64,000 nt of DNA from Candidatus Neomicrothrix sp. UBA6944 (GCA_002448715.1 DJZU01000090.1:14429-78428); one strand, 5' to 3'; shown: positions 35,452 to 44,732, counted from the stretch's first letter. A program made the numbers and translations. Notes: generated from the letters alone by a model not told the origin.

Positions 35452-37424
35452 TGAAGAATCTGTGGAAGGCCAGTGATGCTGCGAAATTTCCAGGTGCTGT
35501 AGGTGAATGCGTATACGGCTCACGACTCCTAGGCGCTAACCCTGCCTTGGTACTGCACGGGGGGGGAAACACGTCAGTAAAGACCACGGAACGCGACATT
35601 CATGGGGAAGAGGTCGACGTTCTCCACGTAAAGGGAAGCGGTTGGGATCTTGCGACTATCGAGCCTCAGGGATTCGCTCCCCTGCGTTTGGACGCCGTCA
35701 AACGGTTAGCGGAATTGCCGTCTCTTTCCGATACCGAAATGGTGAACCAACTGCGACTCAACCTGCTGGACGCCTCGGCTCCCAACCCTTCAGTCGAAGC
35801 GATCTTGCATGCTTGCCTTCCTTTCGCGGCAGTACAACATACTCACGCCGATGCCGCTCTAGCTCTTACGAATACCGCTGATGGCGAACAGCGCGTTCTG
35901 GAATTATGGGGAACATCTGTTGTTGTGGTGCCCTACGTCATGCCAGGGTTCGATCTGGCTCTGGCTTGCGCGCAAGAGTTCGAGAAGCAGGCGTCGTCAG
36001 ACACCATTGCGATGATCCTCATGAACCACGGCGTTTTCACCTTTGGAGAAACCACCGAAGAGGCCTATAACCAGATGATTGAGGTGATCAGCCAAGCTGA
36101 GAACTACCTGCAAACAACAGCAGGCGTTGATATCACTTCGTCTGCTTCGACTGCGGATCACCATGCCGGCATCGGCTCTACCTTGAGTCAAGCAACGTTA
36201 AGGCAAGACCTATCCAGAGCGGCAGGCCGGTCAATGCTTTTGGTTCACAGCCCCAACGAAAGGGCCCATCAGTTTGTGTCGAGAGGGGACTTGGAAGACG
36301 TCGCCTCTCGAGGACCGGCAACGCCTGACCACATCATTAGAACGAAACAATTTCCGCTGATCGGTCGCGATATAGACACCTTCGTGTCTGAGTACCACAA
36401 ATATTTCGAACGAAACCAGTCTCGCTTTCCCGATGTTCAAGAACTTGACCCCGCCCCCCGCGTAGTTCTTGATCCGGATCTAGGTTTGCTAACTGCGGGC
36501 ACGCGCATTGCCGACTGCGAAATCGCTTCCGACATCTATTTACATACAATTGATGTCATCGAAGCTTCCGAGGGGCTTGGTGGGTTTGTAGCCCTCCCTG
36601 AATCTGATCTGTTCGAAGTTGAGTATTGGGAACTTGAGCAGGCGAAACTCAAAAAGTCGGGATCTCCCCCTCCGATGGCTGGCGAAGTGGCTGTAGTGAC
36701 CGGATCTGCATCTGGTATCGGTCAAGCGTGTGTGAGTGCGCTATTGGGCGAAGGTGCAGCAGTAATCGGGATTGACCTCAATGCTTCTCAAACATCCGAC
36801 AACCCGGCATTGCTCGAGTTAACCGCTGACGTTACAGATAGAGAATCGTTAGCAACTGCAATTGATATTGGGGTTCGGCGATTCGGCGGAGTGGACATCG
36901 TCGTAGCTGCCGCTGGAATTTTTGGAAACACGAGCGAAATAGCTGATTTGGTTCCCGACGACTGGGAGGCAACGCTTTCAGTCAACTTGACTGGGGTGAG
37001 CAACGTGCTTCACGCAACGCACCCCTATCTTTCGCTGGCTCCCAAAGGAGGGCGAGTAGTTCTAATAGGTTCCAAAAATGTTCCCGCTCCCGGCAAAGGA
37101 GCGGCAGCGTACAGCGCTTCAAAAGCGGCCGTTACTCAACTTGGGCGAGTCGCTGCTCTTGAATGGGCTAATGATGGGATCGTCGTCAACACAATTCATC
37201 CCGACGGAGTCTTTGACACAGGCCTCTGGTCAGAGGAGTTGATCGCAGAACGGGCAGGAAGCTACGGGCTGAGCGTTGACGAGTACAAACGTAGGAATCT
37301 TCTCGGACAAGAAATCACTAGCAAAGACATTGGAGAGTTAGTCGCTACGGTCTGCACGGGTGCTTTCCAGCAAATAACAGGGGCTCAAATCCCTATTGAT
37401 GGCGGAAGTGATCGAGTGATTTAA
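35451..37424 (+). CDS. Bifunctional class II aldolase / short-chain dehydrogenase fusion
   Basis: A 657-residue two-domain protein. Residues 1-400 are a zinc class II (fuculose/rhamnulose-type) aldolase: G-G-G-N-T-S-V-K near 43-50, K-G-S-G-W-D-L, and zinc ligands H-T-H-A-D (near 132) and N-H-G-V-F-T-F-G (near 194). Residues 410-657 are an SDR: V-T-G-S-A-S-G-I-G (near 419), N-V-T-like A-A-A-G-I-F, and Y-S-A-S-K. Relatives include rhamnulose-1-phosphate aldolase/lactaldehyde dehydrogenase. Immediately behind mtnA, the likely substrate is methylthioribulose- or deoxyribulose-1-phosphate, giving DHAP plus an aldehyde that the SDR half would oxidise or reduce. Function inferred from context. Confidence 0.85.
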   Translation: MKNLWKASDAAKFPGAVGECVYGSRLLGANPALVLHGGGNTSVKTTERDIHGEEVDVLHVKGSGWDLATIEPQGFAPLRLDAVKRLAELPSLSDTEMVNQLRLNLLDASAPNPSVEAILHACLPFAAVQHTHADAALALTNTADGEQRVLELWGTSVVVVPYVMPGFDLALACAQEFEKQASSDTIAMILMNHGVFTFGETTEEAYNQMIEVISQAENYLQTTAGVDITSSASTADHHAGIGSTLSQATLRQDLSRAAGRSMLLVHSPNERAHQFVSRGDLEDVASRGPATPDHIIRTKQFPLIGRDIDTFVSEYHKYFERNQSRFPDVQELDPAPRVVLDPDLGLLTAGTRIADCEIASDIYLHTIDVIEASEGLGGFVALPESDLFEVEYWELEQAKLKKSGSPPPMAGEVAVVTGSASGIGQACVSALLGEGAAVIGIDLNASQTSDNPALLELTADVTDRESLATAIDIGVRRFGGVDIVVAAAGIFGNTSEIADLVPDDWEATLSVNLTGVSNVLHATHPYLSLAPKGGRVVLIGSKNVPAPGKGAAAYSASKAAVTQLGRVAALEWANDGIVVNTIHPDGVFDTGLWSEELIAERAGSYGLSVDEYKRRNLLGQEITSKDIGELVATVCTGAFQQITGAQIPIDGGSDRVI

Positions 37425-37435
37425 CCCTCGAGTGG

Positions 37436-38947
37436 TTACTGGGTGATGCCAGCCATTAAGAGACCCACCCGTTCACGATCTGCGTCTTGTGCGTCTAAAA
37501 CGTCCATCAGCTTGCCGTCATATAAGACAGCGATCCGGTCCGATAAGCCCAAGATTTCATCTAGCTCAGCGGACACCAGAAGCACTGCCGCACCCTTGTC
37601 CCGTTGTTCAAGAATGCGGCGGTGGATGAACTCGATTGCTCCAATGTCAATGCCTCTCGTGGGTTGTGCCGCGATCAACAATTTGATGTCATCGCTGAAT
37701 TCACGTCCGACTATGAGCTTTTGTTTATTTCCTCCGCTAAGGCTTGAAGCGGCGACAGCAATGCTGGGGGTACGAACATCAAACTCTTCTACGACGTCCT
37801 CAGCGTGACGGTCAATAACATCTCGGCGAAGAACTCCGCGGAGAGAAAAAGGGCTCCGGTGGTAGCGATTGAGCACAGAATTCTCTGCCAGGGAGTACAC
37901 AGAGATCACACCATGTTTTTCTCGATCTTCGGGGATATGCGCTACACCTTTCTTAGAGATGTCACGTGCAGAGCCGTTGGTCACTTCTTCCCCGTTGATT
38001 CGCATCGTTCCAGATAATGGGTGACGCAAACCGGTGACAGCTTCAACGAGCTCGCGCTGTCCGTTGCCTTCGACGCCGGCTATGCCCAAGACCTCACCCG
38101 CTCGCACCTCAAAACTCAGGCCGTCAACCGCAAGATGACCTCGATCATCATTGACTTCTAGTTCATCTACTGCGAGCACTACATCGGCTGGTTGTGCAGC
38201 AGATTTTTCAACCCGAAGTACAACGCTGCGACCTACCATCATCTCGGCAAGTCCGCTTTCGTTTGTCTCTGCTGGCGTTGTTTCTCCTACGACGCGTCCA
38301 TTACGCAGAACGACGATGTCGTCGGCGATCGCTAACACCTCGCGAAGCTTGTGGGTGATGAACACGATCCCGAGCCCTGTCGCGGTCAACTCTCGCAGTA
38401 CCCCCAATAAATGATCGGCTTCTTGTGGGGTCAGCACACCAGTAGGTTCATCCAAAATAAGTACGTCTGCTTCGCGGTAAAGCGCTTTGAGTATTTCGAC
38501 ACGCTGTTGCATACCGACCGGCAAATCTTCGACTAGTGCATCCGGGTCGATTTCTAATCCGTATCGTTGGGAAAGTTCGACGACTCGGCTGCGCGCTTCA
38601 GCTAGGTCGACGAGGCCACGCTTACTTGGTTCAGCCCCCAGAACTATATTTTCCACTACCCGCATTGGAGGCACCAGCTGGAAATGCTGGTGAACCATAC
38701 CGATTCCTCGAGATATCGCGTCGTCGGGTCCGTGAAGGTCCACGATCTCGTCTTTGATGACGACCTCTCCACTGTCGGGTCGGTACATCCCGAAGAGAAT
38801 GTTCACCAAAGTACTTTTGCCTGCTCCATTTTCACCGAGAAGGGCAAGAATGCGTCCCGGTCGAAGTTGGGCAGAGATATCGTCATTGGCCAAGACACCT
38901 GGAAACTGTTTGGTGACGTTACGCGCAGCAAGAAGGACTTCGGACAT
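37436..38947 (-). CDS. Nucleoside ABC transporter, double ATP-binding protein
   Basis: A 503-residue ATPase with two ABC domains. First: Walker A G-E-N-G-A-G-K-S-T, signature-like D-L-P-V-G-M-Q-Q-R-V, Walker B V-L-I-L-D-E-P-T. Second: G-I-A-G-V-E-G-N-G-Q-R-E (degenerate Walker A), signature L-S-G-G-N-K-Q-K and L-I-A-A-Q-P-T-R-G as degenerate Walker B, as usual for NupA/RbsA-type transporters. It is the last gene of the bmpA-permease-permease-ATPase unit. Its 3' end is 11 bases from the convergent aldolase fusion. Confidence 0.93.
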   Translation of the reverse strand: MSEVLLAARNVTKQFPGVLANDDISAQLRPGRILALLGENGAGKSTLVNILFGMYRPDSGEVVIKDEIVDLHGPDDAISRGIGMVHQHFQLVPPMRVVENIVLGAEPSKRGLVDLAEARSRVVELSQRYGLEIDPDALVEDLPVGMQQRVEILKALYREADVLILDEPTGVLTPQEADHLLGVLRELTATGLGIVFITHKLREVLAIADDIVVLRNGRVVGETTPAETNESGLAEMMVGRSVVLRVEKSAAQPADVVLAVDELEVNDDRGHLAVDGLSFEVRAGEVLGIAGVEGNGQRELVEAVTGLRHPLSGTMRINGEEVTNGSARDISKKGVAHIPEDREKHGVISVYSLAENSVLNRYHRSPFSLRGVLRRDVIDRHAEDVVEEFDVRTPSIAVAASSLSGGNKQKLIVGREFSDDIKLLIAAQPTRGIDIGAIEFIHRRILEQRDKGAAVLLVSAELDEILGLSDRIAVLYDGKLMDVLDAQDADRERVGLLMAGITQ

Positions 38948-38949
38948 AT

Positions 38950-39942
38950 TTACCCTTTCTCGTAAACTTGGCCCAAAGCAGCCGGATCGCGCATCGACCC
39001 GATGAGCCCGCTAAGCGCGACAACAATGATCGTGACTACAAACGGCAACATCCCCACAAACTGCGGTGGAATATCAAAAGTGTTGTTCAACTGAAATTGG
39101 TTTTGTAGCGCGGTGGTGAAACCAAAAAATAGTGCGGCTGCATAGGCACCAAACGGAGTGCGGCGACCGAAGATCATTACGGCCAATGCTAAGAAACCGC
39201 GCCCACCGGACATTGCACGGCTGAATGTTCCAACAGCTTCTAACGCTAGGTATGAGCCTCCAAGCCCAGCTAATCCACCAGCGATAGTGACGTTGAAATA
39301 CCTGAGTTTCAAGACGTCGATGCCGACTGTGTCAGCAGCTCCGGGATGTTCTCCGATTGCTCTGGTCCGCATTCCCCACACCGACCGAAAAAGCGCGATA
39401 TGAACTACAACGAGTAGGACCATGGTGAGGTACGTCAAGGGTGGTCTGCTGAAAAATACAGTTCCGACAAGCGGGATCTCTGCTAGAGGACCCAGATCGA
39501 TATTCGTGTATTTACCCATCCCCAGCGACCGACTCCGGTCATAGAAGAATGATGTTAGGCCCAGCGCTGCAATGTTTAGAACGGTTCCGGCGATGATCTG
39601 ATCAACCTTGAGGCCAACTGCCATAGCAGCCAACATCCATCCCATAATCAATCCCATGCCGATGCCAGCGACTGTGCCGAGAAACAACGAACCCGTCATT
39701 GACGCAATGGTGAATGCGGCAAAGGCGGACAACAGAAACTGGCCTTCAATGCCGATATTGACAACCCCGGAGCGTTCTCCGATCATTCCGCACATAGCGC
39801 CCAAAGCCAGCAAAGTTGCCGCTCGAACTGTTCCAGCGAGTACCGCTGTCGTCTGGGGGCCGTCAGCCGCGTAAAAGGTCCACGACATAACGACAAGTAG
39901 CGCTGCGCCCACATAGAGCAACTGCTTTTGTCGTGCGGTCAT
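38950..39942 (-). CDS. Nucleoside ABC transporter permease (second)
   Basis: A 330-residue membrane permease of the BPD_transp_2 family. It has about nine hydrophobic helices and the motif G-V-V-N-I-G-I-E-G-Q-F-L, the hallmark of the sugar/nucleoside permease group. It overlaps the preceding permease gene by four bases and is two bases from the ATPase gene. It should form a heterodimer with the other permease. Confidence 0.92.
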   Translation of the reverse strand: MTARQKQLLYVGAALLVVMSWTFYAADGPQTTAVLAGTVRAATLLALGAMCGMIGERSGVVNIGIEGQFLLSAFAAFTIASMTGSLFLGTVAGIGMGLIMGWMLAAMAVGLKVDQIIAGTVLNIAALGLTSFFYDRSRSLGMGKYTNIDLGPLAEIPLVGTVFFSRPPLTYLTMVLLVVVHIALFRSVWGMRTRAIGEHPGAADTVGIDVLKLRYFNVTIAGGLAGLGGSYLALEAVGTFSRAMSGGRGFLALAVMIFGRRTPFGAYAAALFFGFTTALQNQFQLNNTFDIPPQFVGMLPFVVTIIVVALSGLIGSMRDPAALGQVYEKG

Positions 39943-41009
39943 GATTTACCCCAACCCGCACCTAGTTGGAGCTGTTCGGAGTTGTCCGCGCGCATACGCA
40001 GCACCCAACGAATAATGATCGGTGCAGCAACGAAGAACAGTATGAGCGCTTGGATGACGTCGATGAGTTCTGGCGCGACACCGGCCTTGAATTGCATTCG
40101 AGAGGCACCGGCTTCCATCAGTCCAACCAGCAACGCGGCAGGGATAACCCCAAGAGGGTTCGCTCGAGCTAACAACGCGATAGTGATCCCTTCAAATCCC
40201 AGACCCACGTTGACGCCGGCTTCAAATCTGCCGTCTACGCCGAGGCTTTCAACAGCACCGCCCAAACCAGCAAGCATTCCGGCTACGGCCATAGTTGAAG
40301 CCATAATCCAACCGACTTTGATTCCTGAGTACTGGGCTGCGTTCCTGTTGTGACCGACGCTACGGACTTCAAAACCATATGTGGTTCTTTCCAGAACAAA
40401 CCAGCACCCCACGGCTACAACGATCGCCAGTATGAATCCCACTGGTACCGCTCCCATAGTTGGGATGGTCGCAGAATCTTCAACGAGTGGTGTTCGCGCA
40501 ACGATGTTATTACCGGAGTTATCTTTCCAGGGGTTCGCTGACAACCAGTCTGTGAGATTGCCTGCAACAAAGTTCAGCATGATGGTGACTATTACTTCGT
40601 GGGCTCCAGTAGTAGCTTTAAGAGCTCCCGCGATACCTCCCCATACAGCCCCTGCCAGCGCTCCTGCCACCAACGCTGCGGGAAGGTGGACGAAAATTGG
40701 CAGGCCATCAATACCAAAACCGACACCCGCCGCGAAAACAGCTCCAACGAGCAGTTGGCCCTGGCCGCCAATGTTGAACATTCCAGCTTTGAATGCGAAC
40801 GCAACCGCTAGACCTCCGAAGATCAGTGGGGTCGCTTTCTGCAAGGTTCGCAAAAACGAATCAGCGTCACCTAATCCACCAACTACGAGGGCCGAGTAGG
40901 CAGCTGTGGGTGAGGCGTTTTGGGAAAGAATAAGCACCGCACCGATCAACAGACCGAACACCACCGCGGCGAGCGGAATAGCGACGGTTCGAAGTAGTGA
41001 ACGGCTCAT
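39939..41009 (-). CDS. Nucleoside ABC transporter permease (first)
   Basis: A 356-residue permease, pair of the one downstream. M-F-N-I-G-G-Q-G-Q-L-L is the family motif (near 77). Start ATG 41009 was preferred over GTG 41030 because the latter lies inside the long hairpin that separates it from bmpA. No strong Shine-Dalgarno is seen, so hairpin opening or coupling may influence its translation. Confidence 0.92.
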   Translation of the reverse strand: MSRSLLRTVAIPLAAVVFGLLIGAVLILSQNASPTAAYSALVVGGLGDADSFLRTLQKATPLIFGGLAVAFAFKAGMFNIGGQGQLLVGAVFAAGVGFGIDGLPIFVHLPAALVAGALAGAVWGGIAGALKATTGAHEVIVTIMLNFVAGNLTDWLSANPWKDNSGNNIVARTPLVEDSATIPTMGAVPVGFILAIVVAVGCWFVLERTTYGFEVRSVGHNRNAAQYSGIKVGWIMASTMAVAGMLAGLGGAVESLGVDGRFEAGVNVGLGFEGITIALLARANPLGVIPAALLVGLMEAGASRMQFKAGVAPELIDVIQALILFFVAAPIIIRWVLRMRADNSEQLQLGAGWGKS

Positions 41010-41019
41010 AACGCGACTT

Positions 41020-41050
41020 GGGGGCACCACTCCTAGAGAGTGGTGCCCCC
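41020..41050 (-). terminator. 13-bp perfect hairpin between bmpA and its permease gene
   Basis: GGGGGCACCACTC / GAGTGGTGCCCCC with the loop CTAGA. It starts 16 bases after the bmpA stop and ends 11 bases before the permease ATG. No U-tract follows. Such an intercistronic structure usually protects the upstream message from 3' decay and lowers downstream expression, giving more binding protein than permease. Seen in sequence; effect inferred. Confidence 0.7.
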
Positions 41051-41066
41051 ATTCAAGTCGAAGTTG

Positions 41067-42086
41067 CTATCCAGGCATGGGATTTATCGACCCATCGGCC
41101 AATCCCGCCATAACGTCATCGAGGGTGGCTCGCATTTCATCAGTCACAACGCCATCGAAGTCGTGGAACGGAGCAAGTCCTACTTCACCGAAGAAGTTTC
41201 CGCCTTCCATAGTTCCCGCATAGGCCTGGCTAATCAGTTCCGCCACGCCCACATCAATGAGCTTCATAGCGCTGGTCACCAGACATGGGTGCGCCTCAGG
41301 CACCGTGAACCACTGGTCCTGGTCAACGCCGACACAAAGAGCGCCGGCTTCGCCTGCGACTTCGATCAGGGCGCCGTTACCGGTCGCTCCACCAGCTCCG
41401 AAGATAATGTCAGCACCTTGGTCCAATGCTTGGCGTGCTGTGGTGGCACCCCATTCGGGATCACCGAACGCCACATCGAGACCGCCCGGATGGTATGTGG
41501 AAATGGTCTCTACGTCTGGATTGGTGTAGCGAGCACCGTTTTCCCAGCCTTCCTTGAAGAAGACAACCGGTGGAACCAGGTCGGTTCCAAGGACCGCACC
41601 AACAATGTTGGTTTCAGTCAACATGCCAGCAAGCGCTCCTGCCATAAAGCCTGCCTGAGCTTCGGGGAACATCAATCCCGCGAGGTTCGGCAAAGCGTCA
41701 TTTTGCCATTGATCAACACCAATGAACATCACGTCAGGGTTAGCTTTAGCAGCTTCAATAGTTGCTTCACCCAAACCGAAACCGACTGTCACGATGATCT
41801 TCGCTCCGTCATCGAGGAACAGTTGAATGTTGTTCGCGTAATCCTTAGATTCTTCGGTTTCTATATAACTAGCGGTCGCAGACGCAGGGATATTGGCAGC
41901 ACCCTTTTCTGCACCTTCCCAGGCTGATTGATTGAAGCTCTTGTCATCAACCTTGCCAGTGTCGGTAACCAAACCGATCGAGTAACCACCAGAAATTCCC
42001 CCTCCGTCATCACTGCTGCACGCTGCTGCAGTAACGAGTCCGAGGACCATCAATAGGGCGAGGAGATGTCGCCGCTTCGGAGCCAT
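41067..42086 (-). CDS. BmpA/PnrA-type nucleoside-binding lipoprotein
   Basis: A 339-residue substrate-binding protein. Signal peptide with lipobox (V-T-A-A-A-C-S-S-D, Cys near 24), then a Gly/Asp linker, then the BMP fold with G-L-V-T-D-T-G-K-V-D-D-K-S-F-N-Q-S-A-W-E-G, the N-terminal signature of purine/pyrimidine nucleoside receptors. Start ATG 42086 has AAGGA upstream; the open frame to 42272 is not coding. It is the first gene of the transporter unit and probably has its own promoter in the 100 bases behind the SpoU gene. Confidence 0.93.
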   Translation of the reverse strand: MAPKRRHLLALLMVLGLVTAAACSSDDGGGISGGYSIGLVTDTGKVDDKSFNQSAWEGAEKGAANIPASATASYIETEESKDYANNIQLFLDDGAKIIVTVGFGLGEATIEAAKANPDVMFIGVDQWQNDALPNLAGLMFPEAQAGFMAGALAGMLTETNIVGAVLGTDLVPPVVFFKEGWENGARYTNPDVETISTYHPGGLDVAFGDPEWGATTARQALDQGADIIFGAGGATGNGALIEVAGEAGALCVGVDQDQWFTVPEAHPCLVTSAMKLIDVGVAELISQAYAGTMEGGNFFGEVGLAPFHDFDGVVTDEMRATLDDVMAGLADGSINPMPG

Positions 42087-42186
42087 ATTCACATCCTTAG
42101 TTCTGGAGGGATCGTCCCCTCCCGAGACAATTAGCGTTCCCGACCCTAGTTGTGTTTTTGGTCCCTCTGAGGACGAATCTGAACTT

Positions 42187-42807
42187 TCATGGCAAGTCCG
42201 CGTGTTGACGAATCCATGTGTGCATCGCAATACCCGATGCAACTCCAGCGTTGATTGAACGGGTAGAGCCAAATTGAGTTATGGAAAGCACTAGTTCCGC
42301 CACATTTCGAACCTGGGGCGACAGACCAGGACCTTCTTGTCCAAAAACCAGAACGCAGTTCTTGGGCAAAGCCGTAGTCTCGATTGGCTGGGCACCTGGA
42401 AGGTTGTCGATACCGACCACCGTCAGTTCTCGCGCAATCATCGACGTCACGAATTGGTCAACAGTGGAATGATGTTCTAGATGTTGGTAGCGATCGGTGA
42501 CCATGGCACCACGTCTGTTCCATTTCCTGTCACCAACAATATGTACCGCCGAAGCCAAGAATGCATTGGCGTTTCGGACAACAGTGCCGATATTCAAATC
42601 ATGCTGCCAGTTCTCAATGGCGACGTGAAAAGGATGACGTCGCAGGTCGAGGTCTTCGACAATGGCTTCGCGAAGCCAATAGCGATATCGGTCCAGGACG
42701 TTTCGCCGATCCCCATCACGCAATAGTTCTGGGTCGTAGTGATGTCCCGTCGGCCACGGCAGCGGATGGGGGCCAACCCCAACTTCGTCGTCGGGGTAAT
42801 CAGTCAT
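42187..42807 (-). CDS. SpoU/TrmH family RNA 2'-O-methyltransferase
   Basis: A 206-residue SPOUT methylase. Motif 1 is N-I-G-T-V-V-R-N-A-N-A-F, motif 2 F-G-Q-E-G-P-G-L-S and motif 3 G-S-T-R-S-I-N-A-G-V-A-S-G-I-A, the AdoMet knot with catalytic Arg/Ser/Asn. Start ATG 42807 has GAGG upstream and avoids overlap with the epimerase gene. Target base (tRNA position 18 or rRNA) cannot be read. Confidence 0.9.
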   Translation of the reverse strand: MTDYPDDEVGVGPHPLPWPTGHHYDPELLRDGDRRNVLDRYRYWLREAIVEDLDLRRHPFHVAIENWQHDLNIGTVVRNANAFLASAVHIVGDRKWNRRGAMVTDRYQHLEHHSTVDQFVTSMIARELTVVGIDNLPGAQPIETTALPKNCVLVFGQEGPGLSPQVRNVAELVLSITQFGSTRSINAGVASGIAMHTWIRQHADLP

Positions 42808-42829
42808 GCGTTCGACCTCGGTATACGAG

Positions 42830-43231
42830 CTATTCCTGGACCAGTTCAATCAGAGTGCCAAAGCTCCCTTTGGGGTGCATAAACGCAACTGTTGTGCCTC
42901 TGGATCCTGGGCGAGGAGCCTGATCAATTGGAGTTGCGCCTGCTGCCACCATGGCGTCAAGAGCCGCTTGGCAATCGTCGACTCGGTAGCCGATATGGTG
43001 AAGCCCTTCCCCTCTCTTCTCAAGATATTTCGCTATCGGTGAGTCCGCGCGGGTGGCTGTAGTGAGCTGGATATAGCTGTCAGCGACCTTAACCAAAGCC
43101 TCTTCAACACCGTCGCTGTCAACAATCTCGCGGTGGTGGACTTCGGCGCCGAAGGCTTCTTGGTAGTAGGCAATGGCGGCTTCTAAATCGTGAACCGCAA
43201 TAGCCACGTGGTCGATTTCTGTAAGGATCAT
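42830..43231 (-). CDS. mce: Methylmalonyl-CoA/ethylmalonyl-CoA epimerase
   Basis: A 133-residue VOC protein. H-V-A-I-A-V-H-D-L, G-L-H-H-I-G-Y-R-V-D and T-L-I-E-L-V carry the metal ligands His, His and Glu, in the order of known epimerases. It sits 16 bases behind ccr with a clear GGAG binding site. In an ethylmalonyl-CoA route the enzyme interconverts the (2S) and (2R) forms for the mutase. Confidence 0.92.
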   Translation of the reverse strand: MILTEIDHVAIAVHDLEAAIAYYQEAFGAEVHHREIVDSDGVEEALVKVADSYIQLTTATRADSPIAKYLEKRGEGLHHIGYRVDDCQAALDAMVAAGATPIDQAPRPGSRGTTVAFMHPKGSFGTLIELVQE

Positions 43232-43247
43232 GGTGAGCTCCAGATTG

Positions 43248-44606
43248 CTATTGAAGAGAATCGGCGTGCCGTTGGAACAAGGTGATTTTGTCCTCTCCTA
43301 TAGCCTCGCGCTTTTCTTGGTTCGTGACCCCTAATCCTGCTTCAGGAGCCAAACATAGGACACCTAGTTTCCCCTCGTGCTGGTTGTGATGCACCTGATT
43401 TGCCGCTTCTCCGGTGTCAGAAAGCGCGAATGTCTTGGACAAAATGGGTTGGATCCGTCCTTGATCCAATAGCCGGTTCATCTCCCAAGCTTCAGCGTAA
43501 TTAGCAAAGTGACTCGAGACGATCTGCTTGAGACGCATCCACAAGTGTCGGTTGTCATATTCGATCATGTACCCAGTGGTGGCTGCGCAAGTGACAATCT
43601 TGCCGCCACGTTTAGTCACAAAGACTGAAGCGCCCATGGTCGACCGCCCGGGGTGTTCGAAAACAATGTCCGGGTCATCGCCTATGAAACCGCGTACTTT
43701 CTTTCCCAGACGGCGCCACTCTGATTCATCTTGAGTGTGCTCATCGGACCAAAACTGATAGCTCTCTTCGTTCCGGTCAATTACGTGTTCAACGCCCAAT
43801 TCGTGAAGCAGCTCAACTTTGTCCGCTGAGCTAACAACTCCAATGGGCGTGCCTCCTCCATTGATAACTAACTGGCAGGCGTAGCCGCCTAAGCCACCTG
43901 ATGCTCCCCAAATTAAAACGTTGTCTCCTTGTTTCATTCTGGCTGCATTGTCTCCAACCAACATGCGGTATGACGTTGAGGCGCAAAGCGCATTGACAGC
44001 TGCTTCTTCCCACGACAGATGCGCCGGTTTCGGCATCAATTGGTTGGCTTTGACGACCGACAAATCGGCAAGTCCTCCAAAATTACTCTCGAATCCCCAA
44101 ATCCTCTGATTTGATGCCAGCATTGAATCTTCGTGAGCTGCTGGGTCTTGATCGTCGACATAATTACAGTGAACGGCAACTCGATCGCCCGGCTTCCAGT
44201 TACGCACAGCGGACCCAACTTTGAGTACCACACCCGAAGCATCTGATCCGATCACGTGATAATCAAGTGCGTGGCGCGCTCCCCAGCTGCTTTCACGACC
44301 TAGACGGTCTAAGAATCCAAACGTTGGGAGAGGTTCGAAAATCGAAGTCCAGACGGTGTTGAAATTGATTGAACTTGCCATAACCGCGAGATACACCTCG
44401 TCAGGAGCGAGTTCGGGAGTGGCAACCTCATCAATGTGAATCGACTCCCTTGGGTCTTTTTCCCATGATTCTCGACCTTCGAACATGTTTTGGTCGTCTC
44501 TGGTGACATAGGCGGCTCTATAACTTTCAGGAATGTTGAGCGCGGCTATTTCATCGCCGGATGCGTCGGCCTGAATGGCTTCGAGGATGTGCTGCATGGA
44601 GGACAA
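43248..44606 (-). CDS. ccr: Crotonyl-CoA carboxylase/reductase
   Basis: A 452-residue MDR enzyme that reductively carboxylates crotonyl-CoA to ethylmalonyl-CoA with NADPH. The four CO2-pocket residues known from Kitasatospora Ccr are all found: N81 (S-S-I-N-F-N), F172/E173 (W-G-F-E-S-N-F), and H366 (S-S-H-F-A-N-Y). The nucleotide turn is W-G-A-S-G-G-L-G (near 233-240). TTG 44606 is chosen because GGAGAG is six bases upstream; ATG 44597 is an alternative. mce follows on the same strand. Divergent from a thiolase. Confidence 0.95.
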   Translation of the reverse strand: MSSMQHILEAIQADASGDEIAALNIPESYRAAYVTRDDQNMFEGRESWEKDPRESIHIDEVATPELAPDEVYLAVMASSINFNTVWTSIFEPLPTFGFLDRLGRESSWGARHALDYHVIGSDASGVVLKVGSAVRNWKPGDRVAVHCNYVDDQDPAAHEDSMLASNQRIWGFESNFGGLADLSVVKANQLMPKPAHLSWEEAAVNALCASTSYRMLVGDNAARMKQGDNVLIWGASGGLGGYACQLVINGGGTPIGVVSSADKVELLHELGVEHVIDRNEESYQFWSDEHTQDESEWRRLGKKVRGFIGDDPDIVFEHPGRSTMGASVFVTKRGGKIVTCAATTGYMIEYDNRHLWMRLKQIVSSHFANYAEAWEMNRLLDQGRIQPILSKTFALSDTGEAANQVHHNQHEGKLGVLCLAPEAGLGVTNQEKREAIGEDKITLFQRHADSLQ

Positions 44607-44732
44607 GTTACTCTCCGGTAATGAGGGGGCGGCTCACCGGCACTTAGAACATTGCATCGACCAAGCACTAGTGATTCCCGAAATCTACACTTAGGAGGAC
44701 TAGAAGTAGAAACTCTGGAGAAAGGGTATTTC

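Noticed and set aside
42087..42272. N-terminal extension of the BmpA frame
   Set aside because: The signal peptide and Shine-Dalgarno belong to ATG 42086; the extension would bury the lipobox and overlaps the SpoU gene.
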